A program made the translations under genes and the position numbers. Positions 36,363-47,668 of a DNA stretch of 64,000 nucleotides are shown here, piece after piece; within the stretch, counting starts at the first letter, position 1; each line of letters begins with the position of its first letter. Location: the NCBI GenBank assembly GCA_035578175.1, contig JAQMRL010000010.1:36526784-36590783 (forward strand), read 5' to 3'. This stretch comes from Catonia carolina. Lineage: Eukaryota; Arthropoda; Insecta; Hemiptera; Achilidae. The notes under the pieces are model-generated. The model saw only the letters and a program-made list of their open reading frames with translations. It was not told the origin of the DNA and ran no database searches.

Positions 36363-38604
36363 ACAATTGTAATGTATGGATTTATTTAAAGGATTTCAAA
36401 ACGTTTTGGATTTATTTGTATTTATTATGTAAATAAATAAACAATTTAAAACATAACTTCATGTTTATGGAGTTCATCATCATAGAATTTTTAATAACTT
36501 TTATTCCAAGTTGTAGGTTATTTGGCATGAATGCCACATTTACACATTATTTTGCATGAATGATACATATTGTTGAAAAATAAATTTAATAAATTTTGGC
36601 CTGAAGGTCTAATAAAATTAAAATTAATGTTTATTCTCGTAAAATTTGTTGATTTTTACACATGTTGTTACTTTTTAAGGACAACGGATTTTTTTTAATT
36701 TTTCAATATGTTACTGAACAGTTAATGAAATTACATTATGGTACAGTCTATAATAAATTTTATTTCACAGATCAAGAAGTATAATAAGCTAAGTAAGCGA
36801 TCTGAGGAAAATAATTATACTTTTAATGTTTTACACGCATTAAACAATAAGTGAAACATAAAAATTAATATGATTTAAAAGTATTTAAATTAATGATTTA
36901 AAAGTGTTAAAAATTGTAAAAAATTGTAAAAAAAAGTGTTAAAATTAATGATTTAAAATGATTTAAAAGTATTTAAAAGTAAAGAAGTCATTTGTACTTC
37001 TTTTCGGTACCTTAAATGTGATTGCCGCATGTTAAAAACCAATATATAACCTGTTAAAAACACTAATTTTTTATTATTCTCATTAAATTGATATCAAAAA
37101 TATGATTAACCTGCTTATCGTACTATTAACTGTAAATGAAGATTAATTGTAGTTAATAAATTAATAAGTTGAATGATTTTTCATTTCTTAGTTTGATTAA
37201 TTTCATTGAATTGTAGTAGGAAGCTAATTAAAATAACGTAAGGAAGGTAATAATATAGATAATTTATTTAGATCTGTAAAAAGAATGTAGTTTCAATTAA
37301 AAGTAACTTTTCCGTTACGAGTCAAGGTATTTTTAGGTATGCCTAATTTCTAGACTGAAGGCGTTTCACACAAATTACTTCTGTTAGAATTTGATAATGT
37401 TCTGTTAAATAAGTCTTAAATATTTTTTTATTATTTACAAAATCGAAAATATTTTATCGATTTCAACGGATTATTCTTTGTTTATTTACTTAGTATTACT
37501 TCAGTTTTACTATTTTTCAAAGCTGGTGAGCTCTGAACGTACGTATTGCCCCCTACCCACTTCATAGCTAGCCAATGACTTGCCAGCAACGTTGCCAATA
37601 CTTGCTCTCGTAGCTCTGTTATATATTTCGTCAGCCATTCTTTGGTCTTTCAATAACAGTAACTTATGAACATACAACCACCTGATTATATTATTAATTA
37701 TTGCATGTTAACGCGCTCTATAAACGAAGTGTTCAGTACGAGATACAAATCACGCGTGAACTACTGTGGTTCTTATACGCGTGGGCGCGTAATGTTTGTC
37801 AAGCTGATATATTCGTTCAATCTGACAACGCTGGTAAACATTCTGATTGGTCTAAACGCGTAGAACAGCAGAGCTCATCAACCATAAAAAGCATTATAGT
37901 ATTTCCTTAGTTATATTATACTCGTAGTTTGTCCAATCTGAATTGGCGCGCATAGCTATAGAGTTGTGATCATACCTCTCTTCGCCCCTCCCATAGATGT
38001 ACAAGTAACTCACAAACAACGTGACAGAACATGAGAGAACTGTTTTTTTATTTTTCTCGAAAAGGATAAAAGTTTAAACAGTCTGTGGTTTTAGGAAACA
38101 CTCTGTACTTGTACAGCTATTCGAGTTGATGTGCCAATTCAGCTTGGACATACTATACTTACTTTATATTATTAAAAAAAGACTTACGTTTTGTTGTGGA
38201 AGTCAGTAATTATGAAGGGTTTTGTCAAAATAAATATTTTTATTTTTAGTTATGTTATTGGTTGTAGTTCAGAACGAATCATCACTAGAAATACGAGTGC
38301 AGACTAATAGAATAAAATAATCATTGAAAGTTTAATATTTTGATTCTCTTTTTATCTAGTAATAAATTTGCTTTATGTATATTACACTCCCTATTAATAA
38401 ATTTATTTTCGATTTATTTAACAGTACGTTTTCAATTCCAACAGAACACCTTTGTATAAAACGCCTTCAATTCAGAAATAAGGCATACCTGCAATTTTAA
38501 GAACAACGGAAAATATTGAACTTTTCAACTAGCATCTCATGATAGAAAATTATTTTTTCATGGATCAGTAAATCCACTTGAAAAGACTACTTGAAAACAG
38601 CTGG
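36363..38604. other. AT-rich spacer with local low-complexity and a GC-richer patch
   Basis: About 36870-36990 is built from diverged repeats of ATTTAAAAGT and TTAAAAATTGTA. About 37505-38050 is less AT-rich and contains two overlapping short ORFs (37666-37863 and 37701-37910) with no recognisable product. A promoter or a decayed element there cannot be told apart by eye. Confidence 0.4.
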
Positions 38605-38615
38605 ACTTAAAAGCT
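38605..38615. repeat. Target-site duplication of Jockey element 2 (left)
   Basis: ACTTAAAAGCT here is repeated exactly at 43072-43082. A C and then seven T follow it (the reverse complement of a short poly(A) tail). Confidence 0.85.
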
Positions 38616-38740
38616 CTTTTTTTGACACTTTTAATTGAAATTTAGTATCTGTTATTAAAATAATATAACAATTTCTAAATGTGAAGCTAATGTTCCAAAA
38701 CTTGAGTTACTTGAAGGAGCGTGCAGTCATCACCACAGTC

Positions 38741-41431
38741 CTACAGTTGGCCAAGAAGATCTCTTGGCCAGAGGCGCTTCAAACGTCTGCGCTGAGTACC
38801 CGGTATCGCCCTAGTGTACATGTTTTGTATGAGAGGGTTGTCATATAGTTCAAATTTGTCATGCATCGTCTTGTATAGTTGTTTCGCGACATCAATTACG
38901 TATGGCATTTGTAAGTCTTTGTACAACATTGAGTTTGTGATGTAAAAGGGGCATCGCGTTATCGTTCGTAGAATCTTGTTCTGAATCGCTTGTATACGTT
39001 TCGTGTGTGAAGGTTTAGCAGATCCCCAAAGTTGAACTCCATATGTCCAGATTGGTCTTAAGACTGTCTTGTAAATTGTTAATTTGTGTGACATGTTTAA
39101 TTTAGAACGTCTATCGAGTAAGCGTTTTAGTTGATAGAAGCGTGTTTTGAGTTTGTGGCGTGTGTGTGTAACATGTGCGTTCCATGTAAGTTTTCTGTCC
39201 AAGTGTAAGCCTAAGTAGCGTGTTTGAGTAGTGTGAGGTAGCGGAATATTATTAATGTAAACGGTTGGGCAGTTTTGTCTTCTAAGAGTAAACGTCATTT
39301 GTTGCGATTTGTTTTCATTAATTTTAATTTTTCAAAGTTTAAGCCATGACTCTATCTGGTGTAAATGGTCTTGTGTCTTTTGAGTTGCAATAACAGGATC
39401 GGCATCAACCGCAAGAACTGCCATATCATCAGCAAACATAGCCATAGTGGTATAGATACAATTTGGTATGTCACTGGTGCTTACAGAAAACAGCCTTGGT
39501 GCAAGTACGCTTCCTTGTGGTACACCAGCATTGACTTCGTACATTCCAGAAAGTTCGTCACCTTGTTTTACTCTAAAGTAACGTTCCACTAGAAACGATT
39601 TTATTACTAGATACAGGCTATCTGGAAGTATTAGTTTCAATTTGTATAGGAGTCCATCATGCCAGACCCGATTAAACGCTTGAGATACATCAAGAAACAC
39701 GGCTGAACAATATTGTCTGTTTTCAAGAGCTGAAGAGATTATATCAATTAGTCGGTGACATTGCTGAAGCGTGGAATGAGATGAACGAAATCCGAACTGA
39801 TGATCAGGAATTGTGTTTGAAGCATCGATAAACGGTACTAGGCGTGGTAGAAGGAGTTTCTCAAATAGTTTGGACAGAATAGAGAGTAAGCTAATTGGCC
39901 TGTAAGAAGTTAGTTGGTGAGGTGGTTTGTCTGGTTTTAAGAAGAGAATTATGATAGAGTACTTCCACTGAATAGGGAAGTGAGTGACTCGGAGAATGGA
40001 ATTGAAGATGTGAGTTAAGAGTATGATGGATTTCCTAGGAAGATGGCGCAAAAGTATTGAAGTAATAAGATCATATCCCGGGGCTTTGCCTAATGGCAGA
40101 TCGTGAATTGCTCGGACGAGTTCCCCGGGGGAAACTGGCTTTGGGGGAAGGCTAAGTTGCAGAGGAGCATTAAGGAAATTTTCTATGTTCGGATGATCTT
40201 TGTGTTGTAGGTTGTGTGGTTGGAATGTGTTACGCAAGTGCTGAGCAAGCATTTCTGCTTTCTCTTTATTGGTAGTCGCACAAGAACCATCAGGTCGTTG
40301 TAGACTAAATGAAGGATTGTTATAGTTAAGAATTTGTCTTGTCGTGTGCCAAAGTGTTTTGTTTTGAGTAGAGAGTGTCTCTGTGAAAGCCATAAATCTA
40401 TCTGCTCTGTAACGCGAAAGGACAACCTGTAAATGACGATTTAGCCTATTAAGTTCTGCTTTAACGCTGGGGTATCTGTTTCTCTGCCATAAACGACGAC
40501 ATCGGCGCTTAGCAACTATCATTCGACGGATGTAAAAAGGAACGTTAGGTATCTGTTTAAATTCCATGTTCTCTCCTTCGCAACTGTCCCAAGCTGCGCT
40601 TTGTAGATTCTTTGTGAAGATTTCCACTCCACGCTCGATTTCACTGGGGGTTTTGAGAGAAATTCCCAGGTTTGTTGTTTCTGACAATATACGTTGGTAC
40701 TTATACCAGTCTATTTTACCAGATGTTAGGGAATGCCTGTACTTTAATTTGGTTGGTTCAGAGTTTAACGTAATTATTACGGGTGTATGATCAGATGATA
40801 GATCAGGAAGAGTTTCAAGTTCGTAGTAGGGGAAGAATTTAGACGATACAAAGAAATCTAGAATATCTGGGAGGCAACGATTATTGTGGGGATAGTAAGT
40901 GGGTTCTGCAGGGGCATAGTAAAAATATTTTTCGTGAGTTAAAACATCATATAAAGTTTTTCCCCGCGGGTTTGTAACTCGGCATCCAAACTGTTGATGT
41001 TTTGAATTAAAGTCACCACCTGCGATGAAATGTTTTCCTAGATAATTGAAGAAATGTGTAAATTGTTCGCGCGAGATATTATGATTAGGCGGGCAGTACA
41101 CAGAAGAAAGGGTAAGGGAATGAGTGATTAAAGATACTTCTATCGTGGTAGCCTGAATGTACGATTTTCTGTACGGAGGGAACGAATTATGACTAATACT
41201 ATTACGAACAAAAATAGCCGACCCTGCATGGCTAGTTCCATCTGGATGTGTACTTCGATATAGTGTGTGTCCAGTGATATGGCAGTGTGTTGTGTCCTTA
41301 AAGTGTGTCTCTGTAATAAGTGCAATGTCTACCCGATTGTCATGTAAAAATTGTTTGAGTTCGTGAACATGACGTACAAGACCTGCTGAGTTCCAGAGAG
41401 CAACGACGAGGGACCTGCTGGTTTCAGCCAT
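38741..41431 (-). pseudogene. ORF2 of Jockey element 2: endonuclease/reverse transcriptase, single nonsense codon
   Basis: Start at the ATG at 41431, which overlaps the end of ORF1 by 8 bases. The APE-type endonuclease (about residues 1-235) has ALWNSAGL, ITETHF, AGGDFNSKH and DLSSDHTPVIITL. The RT has YRPISLLSILSKLFEKLL, FGFRSSHSTLQQ, FLDVSQAFNRVWHDGLL, GVPQGSVLAPRLF and the catalytic FADDMAV. A TGA at 39334-39332 follows WLKL, where these proteins normally have tryptophan before the KINENKS block; beyond it the same frame runs on through RYLGLHLDRKLTW and TYGVQLWGSAKP to the stop at 38741. The full frame is about 896 residues, a usual length for Jockey ORF2. No frameshift was found. The truncated product would keep endonuclease and RT palm but lose the thumb and C-terminus. 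Confidence 0.88.
41424..41431 (-). promoter_or_regulatory. 8-bp ORF1/ORF2 overlap (ATGGCTGA)
   Basis: The ORF2 ATG (41431-41429) precedes the ORF1 stop TGA (41426-41424) in a different frame. This differs from the TAATG junction of element 1 and would need backward reinitiation or another way to start ORF2. Confidence 0.75.
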
Positions 41432-42776
41432 TGATATGACTTAGCAACTTGTTAACGACCATATTAAGCGTAGTAATGAGAGGTGTCAAAAGGTCCTGAA
41501 AGCGTGTAAAAAATGTGTTAAGAGTGGCTGTAAAATGATCATAAGGATTCTGAGTCGTTAAGGGATCTGTTGATGAAAGAGTTGAGAATGTCATGGAAGA
41601 CTGAGACTGCTGAGAGGGCTGGAATAACTGAGATGACCGAGTATGAGATGGCTGCTGCCGAAGGGAAGGAGCAGCCATCTGAGCGTATGACCGTGAATTC
41701 AGTCTCGGGTCACGAGAAAGGGGGACGGTGTTAGTATGAGTCGACTGTGTATGATGTGACTTTACCGAGGCACTCACGGGGACTGTATCAGTGACTGGAG
41801 GCTCCAACATTACATGAGATTTTTTACCAGAATATTTAACAAAATTACCATTTCTTTTGTCTCTCAGTTCTTTATATGTTTGACATCCTTTGTACGTGGA
41901 CGAATGATTGCCTTTGCAAAGAAGGCAGACTCGGGGTTCATTGGCACCTCTTGGACAGTCAGCTGTTGGATGAGAGTTGCTGCAGCGTGCACATCTGAAC
42001 GGATGGTTACAGTACGAGCGGGTGTGTCCAAATCGTAGACATCTTTTGCACTGAACTACGTCACTTTTCTTTTTTGGCTCTTCAACCTTAATGCGTGTGC
42101 TTAACAAGGATTTAACATCAAATATTTTTTCGTTATCTTTGTCAGGCTCAAGATCAACGAAAAATAATGGCAAGGGCACTCTTGTGCCAGCCTGTAAAAC
42201 ATTGACAACGTTTCTTACCTTAAAAGAGAGATGTTCCAGCGATTCCTTGATGTCACACGGATCGATACTAGGATGCAAATGGCGTATCACGACTCTGTAT
42301 GCTTTATCGTGGGGTAGCTGATATGAATGAAAATTGCGTCCCAATTCTCTCAATCGGTGTACAAGAGTACGGTATGTTTCAGATGTTTTTGGGTAAATCG
42401 TCACCCCGTCGTTGTTGGTCGCTTGAAATTCAAAGTCGCCAGTTACTGTACTCTTCAACTGAGATATTAAGTTTTTGTAGTCGCGCAGTTCTACGTTTTT
42501 TAAATAAATTGGTGGAGGCTTGCAAGAGTCTTCTTGTAACGTTTCTAAAGGTCCGTATTTATTTGTTGTTGGGACTCGAAACTTAGAAGGAGGCAATTCC
42601 GAGGCAGCGGAACTTTTTTCCGTATCCAACGGACGTTTTTTACTAGACATCACCTTAGTCCATGCCATTTTCTGCGTACCAGTTGTCTTAGGTGCGACAT
42701 CCAGGTGAGCGTTGATCACCTTCAAGTTCTCTTCGTGATTGAAGAGATTGTCCATAACTCCCTGCTCCATAGTCAA
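41424..42776 (-). CDS. ORF1 (gag-like, zinc-knuckle protein) of Jockey element 2, intact
   Basis: An uninterrupted 450-residue frame. A polar N-terminal region is followed by a PRE_C2HC-type domain (about residues 150-225, around FHSYQLPHDKAYRVV), then cysteine-rich knuckles at about 240-300: CKRCLRFGHTRSYC, CARCSNSHPTADC and CLLCKGNHSSTYKGC, each of the CCHC spacing used for nucleic-acid binding. The C-terminal third is rich in serine, threonine and glutamine. The protein would coat element RNA and take it to the target DNA. The first in-frame ATG (MTMEQG) is used, with a second two codons on; the choice makes no real difference. It ends with TGA inside the first codons of ORF2. This is the only retrotransposon gene in the window with no visible damage. 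Confidence 0.88.
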   Translation of the reverse strand: MTMEQGVMDNLFNHEENLKVINAHLDVAPKTTGTQKMAWTKVMSSKKRPLDTEKSSAASELPPSKFRVPTTNKYGPLETLQEDSCKPPPIYLKNVELRDYKNLISQLKSTVTGDFEFQATNNDGVTIYPKTSETYRTLVHRLRELGRNFHSYQLPHDKAYRVVIRHLHPSIDPCDIKESLEHLSFKVRNVVNVLQAGTRVPLPLFFVDLEPDKDNEKIFDVKSLLSTRIKVEEPKKKSDVVQCKRCLRFGHTRSYCNHPFRCARCSNSHPTADCPRGANEPRVCLLCKGNHSSTYKGCQTYKELRDKRNGNFVKYSGKKSHVMLEPPVTDTVPVSASVKSHHTQSTHTNTVPLSRDPRLNSRSYAQMAAPSLRQQPSHTRSSQLFQPSQQSQSSMTFSTLSSTDPLTTQNPYDHFTATLNTFFTRFQDLLTPLITTLNMVVNKLLSHING

Positions 42777-43071
42777 TGGAAACAGGGAGGATTATTATAC
42801 TTATAACAATAGTTTATGAAAAGTACTTACAGAAAATCAATGTAAACAGAAACACTAACATAACCTCATACATATGCACAATTTCCGTGTCTGATATTAA
42901 TTTATCTTCACCCTATTTTAAAATAAATTTCTCTTTCCCAATAAGAATAAAGTCTTTTTTTTTCTTGTGAAATTAATTTTCGATGGTTTCTCACAGAAAA
43001 TCAGAAAGAAATTTATGAATGTTATTTACTATATAAATATCACTGCATTAGTATTTTTAAGATCAGCTGTC

Positions 43072-43082
43072 ACTTAAAAGCT
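43072..43082. repeat. Target-site duplication of Jockey element 2 (right)
   Basis: ACTTAAAAGCT, identical to 38605-38615. It fixes the 5' end of the minus-strand element at 43071. Confidence 0.85.
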
Positions 43083-44290
43083 AGGGAAATTTATTGGCTC
43101 ATTGGTACGCGTTCTGAGCTTTTGATTGAAATTATATAAAAAATATCTATTACTAATAAAATACAACAAAATGTCTATTTTTTACTAACTGTTCACTTTC
43201 ACAAGTCAACTAAAATAAACTTATCTATAAGTCAATCTAATAATATTAATACTAAAACAAGTTACTTGTTTTAAATAAAATATTAAGTGTAGTACTTAAG
43301 CTATAAGTAGATTATACGTATAAATTACATATTTATTTAATCAACTCACATCATTACAGTATAAATTTAACACGATTTTCAAATAAATAATAAATAAAAT
43401 AAATTTAAATAAAAATACAACGTATTAATTAAGAAAATCCTACTGAATGTCTATCGTAAGATCATGAAAATATATATTACATAAATAATAAGTTTATTTG
43501 TAATATTATTTTATTATTTTTATTTGTTGTCAATTTAGTTTACCCTATTAATTTTCTAGAAAATGCATCGTGAGAAACCATGCAATTTTTATGATAATCA
43601 TTAAAAGTTCATGTCTTATTTTTTGTTATTGATTGAAACGGATGCATGTTGAAGTTTTTTTAAAAATGCAATTCACAGGATGCAGTAAAAAGAATCTGTT
43701 AAGCTCTTCAGTGCATATTATGCAATTATTAGAGGTAGGAAGTTGAAAGAGAGTGTGCGTGTGAGAGCGAGTGAGAGAAATTAAATCATGCGGTTGACAA
43801 ACTTCCAGACACTCACTCATTAGTATTAAATTGCATTCTTCCAACATCCTTCAATAATTTTAATCCCATTTTCTTCATTCATCACATTCTATTATATTGC
43901 CCGCATGAACTAACACCAGTTTCAATTTAGAATATTAATTTAATTTGTTAATTAATAATAAATTAAATTTCCAATGACGAGTTTCTCCAGTTAGTAGTCT
44001 AATAATTAAATTCTGGTACAAAAATGTTTTAATAATTTCATTTATCATAGAAGGATTTTCAATATTAAAAAAATATTAATATCTTAAATTATTTGCTTTA
44101 GCCTTAACTCACACACCTTCATACTTTATGTTTGACGAATTTTTTAAATGATCTTAATTCCCAAACAAAATATTAAAATAAAAATTCATTTCTACTAATC
44201 CTCATTTTTTCCTCAGTTACAACACCTTCAATGAAAACGGTTGTGGACAGATGTTAACGCTCCTTTATAAAATTTTTACAATCGTACAAT
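43083..44290. other. AT-rich spacer
   Basis: No recognised gene or repeat. A short run at about 43747-43778 (GAGAGTGTGCGTGTGAGAGC and after) is low-complexity. Confidence 0.5.
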
Positions 44291-44670
44291 TGTCCATAGC
44301 AGGCAGGTGGAGTGTTAAATTATTTGCACTCAATCTGCTAGTTCAAGTGCTACCAAAAAAATTCTGTTTCTTATCACATGGTCAGCCAATTTATGACTAA
44401 ATCATTTAAGAACACACGAGGTAGAGGTGTAAAAGACACTAATCAGAGTCATCGCTTCTGAAAGTAATAAATTCCATTATACAGCTAGTCGTGAATGAAT
44501 TAAAGGTGTCATTTGCAGAGTGAAAAATATGTGTTTTTCAGAGGGCCTGGCATGCTGATAAGCATACTTTTTACTTAGTGATAAAAGCAATTATAAACCA
44601 TCTGACTCCTCGTTTTATTAAGTAAAGCCTCTAGAACTTCAAACCAGCCTCTCGGCTGATGACCTACAAT
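44291..44670 (+). repeat. Interspersed repeat family A, copy 5 (full length)
   Basis: It runs from TGTCCATAGCAGGCAGGTGG to CGGCTGATGACCTACAA. It is more diverged than copies 2 and 4 (for example TTATTAAGTAAAGCCTC for TTACTTAGTAAAACCTC). Confidence 0.75.
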
Positions 44671-44750
44671 CATACACTGCACACAGATCTTAACATTCCT
44701 TACATAAATTAAACAATTCACCAAACATACCAGTGATTTAAATAAAAATT

Positions 44751-44908
44751 AGTGCTAGCTACAAAGCTGAAGGTCCCGAGATCTATTCCCAGTTAGTGTC
44801 TGGATATTTTAACGCTTTAAAACTCACCGTTACAGTATTGAAATCCACATTAGTTGCTAATGACTAAGCTGTTGATGCTACTTTATAATACACAAAAAAA
44901 AAAATTGT
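44751..44908 (+). repeat. tRNA-headed SINE D, copy 3 (5' truncated)
   Basis: It keeps the B-box side of the head (GATCTATTCCCAG), then GTCTGGATATTTTAACG, TAGTTGCTAATGAC, AGCTGTTGATGCTAC and an A-run. It lies between two family A copies in opposite orientation. Confidence 0.65.
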
Positions 44909-44931
44909 AAAAACACAACCCGCGCAACCAC

Positions 44932-45561
44932 GTTGTTGTTGTTTAGGTCATCAGCCGAAAAGCCTGTTTTTTTAACTTCCACTAAGTTTGAATGAGGAGT
45001 GACTGTGTACATTTACCTTCCTCACTGAGTTGAAAAGTATGCTTATCAGCAACCCGAACCCTCTGAAAAGCATCTACTTTCCATCCTGCAAATAACACCT
45101 TCACTTCATTTACCACTGGGTCTGGCTGTATAATGAAATTCATCACTCTTAAAGGAAATAACTCTGCCTATAATATGTCCACAGTTCGGTGGAACCTTGA
45201 TCATAAACCAACCCTTTCACACACACGCGCGTGCGTGCGCGCAGCATCCCATACCTGCCTTAGCGTTGTTCTATATTGTTCACTACTGAACAATGTAGAA
45301 CACTGGTAAGGCAGGCTTTGAGCAGGCAAGGGGTTGCTGCGTGTGTGTGTTTGTGTGTGTAAGAGTCGGTTTATGGTCTAGATGCCACTGAGCTGTGGAC
45401 ACATTAGAGTGTCTTTTACACCTCTACCTCTTCTGTTCTTAAATGCTTCAGTCATATAATTAATTGGCTGACCATGTGATAAGAAGCAGAACTATTTTTG
45501 TAGACATGGAACTAAGAGATCAAGTGCAAATAATTTAACACTCCACCTGCCTTTTATGGGC
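44932..45561 (-). repeat. Interspersed repeat family A, copy 6, split by a MITE
   Basis: The left part (44932-45173) runs from GTTGTTGTTGTTTAGGTCAT to GGAAATAACTCTG; the right part (45404-45561) resumes with TAGAGTGTCTTTTACACCTC and continues to the 5' block AACACTCCACCTGCC. The 230 bases between are a hairpin MITE. Reading across the break gives the normal family A order. Confidence 0.8.
45174..45403. mobile_element. Hairpin MITE (230 bp) inserted in family A copy 6
   Basis: The outer ends are TATGTCCACAG and, reverse complemented, TGTGTCCACAG; complementarity continues through GTGG, ATAAACC and the CACACAC stretches. The centre is a strong hairpin: CTGCCTTAGCGTTGTTCTAT pairs with ATGTAGAACACTGGTAAGGCAG around a short CTAC loop. 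It contains no ORF. The empty site is visible in other family A copies (CTCTGATTAGTGTC), but the target duplication is not clear enough to assign a superfamily. Confidence 0.8.
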
Positions 45562-47043
45562 AAAAAATGATTCATTATCAGTGTTGAAACGTTTTACTGT
45601 CGAGTATGAAGAAGTCAAGCAGCGGCAACCCTTTCGGGCACGCTTACATAATCGTGTTTCTATTTCAATGTCTCTTTAGTCATGTACGTGTATTGTGAGG
45701 TAGTTCGTAGTGTAGACTACCTGACGTTACTTTAAAACCTAAAATTATCAACCGATTTCATTACCGAATCTATTTAAAAAGTTTTAAATCTATTTAAAGT
45801 TTTAAATTTTGGCGAAATCGAAATAAATTCTTAAGCAAATACTTAAATTAACTTTTAAACTCCAGCATTGTTTGGAATTCTCCTAGTCATTAAGGCAAAT
45901 TTTATCAATAACAATATTTTGTCTATAGTTTTAATTAATTTTGAGACTGGTAAGGAATTAAGAAAAAAAATTAAGAATTTAAAAAACCATTTAAAAAAAA
46001 TTAAGAACATAAAATGAATTTATGCTATGAACTCTAAAAATAAAGATTAAGATTTTTGGACGATGTTAATTAGTATATGTGATTGTATGTTAATTAGGAT
46101 TATCCTTGTACAAAATCTCTAAGTTAATTACAATGACGACTGTTTACAGTTTTAATCTGTGACTTTTTCGGTTTTCTATATTTTATAGTTTTTCATGGTG
46201 CAGCATTTGTGTTAGCTTTTAGTAGCTTTTAGTTAGTAGCTTTTACAAAATTATTTTTCATAATATCTGAGCTTTAAAATAAATGTATCAATACCAAAGG
46301 TTTTAAGTCGTTGTTTTGATTTTACTACTCATCTGTGCCGTAAGAGTGGATTTCATTTTCTTATTAATAAGTATTAAACCTGGTGGATTGTTTATTTTTT
46401 TGTGTTTTAAGGGATATTGGAACAAGTTTGTGTGTGAATGTGAATATTGAAACTGCATTGTAGTGTTTCTGTGGGTGCGAACAAAGCAGCAACAGGCGTG
46501 CTAATGACTCATCCTGTAACGTAATGTCGGTTAATGTATTCAGCGGGTTCCGGATTAAGTAAGGGAGATTTTTAATTAAACCCTTTGTGGATAAAATCCG
46601 TGTGTTATGCGTCGGTGAAGCTAGTCCGACACTTCGTATCCTGTACATCGAAATGATCTTTTAAGCTAATAGGATGTCACCGATCTATCCACATGGAAAT
46701 GCAAAAGGTTTCTGACAAGAACATCGTTTTGAAATAACGGACGCCTAAATAATAACTAAATACTTTTAAGTGTAATGTTTGAAGTCATTTAATTAATGTA
46801 ATTAATTTTAACAGAAAATATTTAATTATTAAATTTAATGAAACCATTTGCTATTTCATTAACAAAAGAATTCTTCGTGAAAGAGAATCTGGTATAACGC
46901 TCAGAGTTTGTAAATTCAAAACATAATATGTAATTGAATTTTACGTACAGTAATTACTTCTAAAATCAAACGCTACAAAATATTTTCAGTCTTTATTTAA
47001 CTGTTCAGTATTTCCAGACAAAAATATACTCATATTTATTTAA
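45562..47043. other. AT-rich spacer with one orphan ORF
   Basis: A minus-strand 94-codon ORF at 46364-46648 is in a locally less AT-rich stretch and is not low-complexity, but I cannot match it to a family; a decayed transposon protein is most likely. The rest has no recognised features. Confidence 0.4.
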
Positions 47044-47360
47044 CCCACCGGTTTGGTCTAGAGGTAATGTCGTCGCCGTGAGTCAGCTGTTTAACAGCTG
47101 ATTTTCGGATACGAAGGTTTCTGATTCAAACCTTAGTAAAGGTAGTACTTTCATACGGATTTGAATACCAGACAGTAGTTACCGGTGTACTTTGATGGTT
47201 GGGGTTCAATTAACAATACTTTCTCAGAAATGGTCAGCCTGGGTCTGTACTAAATTACACATCATTTTACACGTCATGCACATCATCCTCATCTCATTGG
47301 GTCACGGGGTTGCTTAGTGTTCTAAATTGAACAGATTGCAAGGACACAAATTAGGTATTA
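47044..47360 (+). repeat. tRNA-headed SINE B, copy 2 (full length)
   Basis: The tRNA-like head CCACCGGTTTGGTCTAGAGG contains an A-box; GGTTTCTGATTCAAACC is the B-box. The body TTACCGGTGTACTTTGATGG, GGGTTCAATTAAC, CATCCTCATCTCATTGGG and TTGAACAGATTGCAAGG follows, ending ACACAAATTAGGTATTA. The next copy lies tail to tail with it, 90 bases on. Confidence 0.8.
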
Positions 47361-47450
47361 AAATAAAGTATTTTTTTAAAGACTTGTTTTTTTTCTTACG
47401 GTTACATAGCAATCTGTTATTTGAAGAATAAGAAACTATTTTCTTCTATC

Positions 47451-47668
47451 CCTAATTTGTACATTGCAATCTGTTCAATTTAAGAACAATAAACTACCCC
47501 ATGACCCAATGAGATGCAAATAATATATTGTATGACGTGTAAATGACGTGTAGACTTGTACAGACACAAGCTGACCATTTGAGGGAGTATGGTTAATTGA
47601 ACCCCAACCATCAAAGTACACCGGTAACCTAGGTCTAGTATTCTTATTTCTAGACCAACCCGGTGGGC
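47451..47668 (-). repeat. tRNA-headed SINE B, copy 3 (head partly deleted)
   Basis: On the minus strand it starts GCCCACCGGGTTGGTCTAGA and then jumps to GAATACTAGACCTAGG, so about 85 bases with the B-box are missing. The body then matches copy 2 to the end at CCTAATTTGT. With copy 2 it forms an inverted pair. Confidence 0.75.

Larger units (their letters stand above)
38616..43071 (-). mobile_element. Jockey-clade LINE, element 2 (full length, near intact)
   Basis: The 4.46-kb element on the minus strand has a 295-base 5' leader (42777-43071), an intact ORF1 (42776-41424), ORF2 (41431-38741) and a short 3' UTR with an A7 tail. The 11-bp duplication ACTTAAAAGCT flanks it exactly. It has the same organisation as element 1 but clearly different protein sequences, so it is a separate family. 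Only one disabling change was found, a TGA in ORF2, so this insertion looks recent. Confidence 0.9.
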
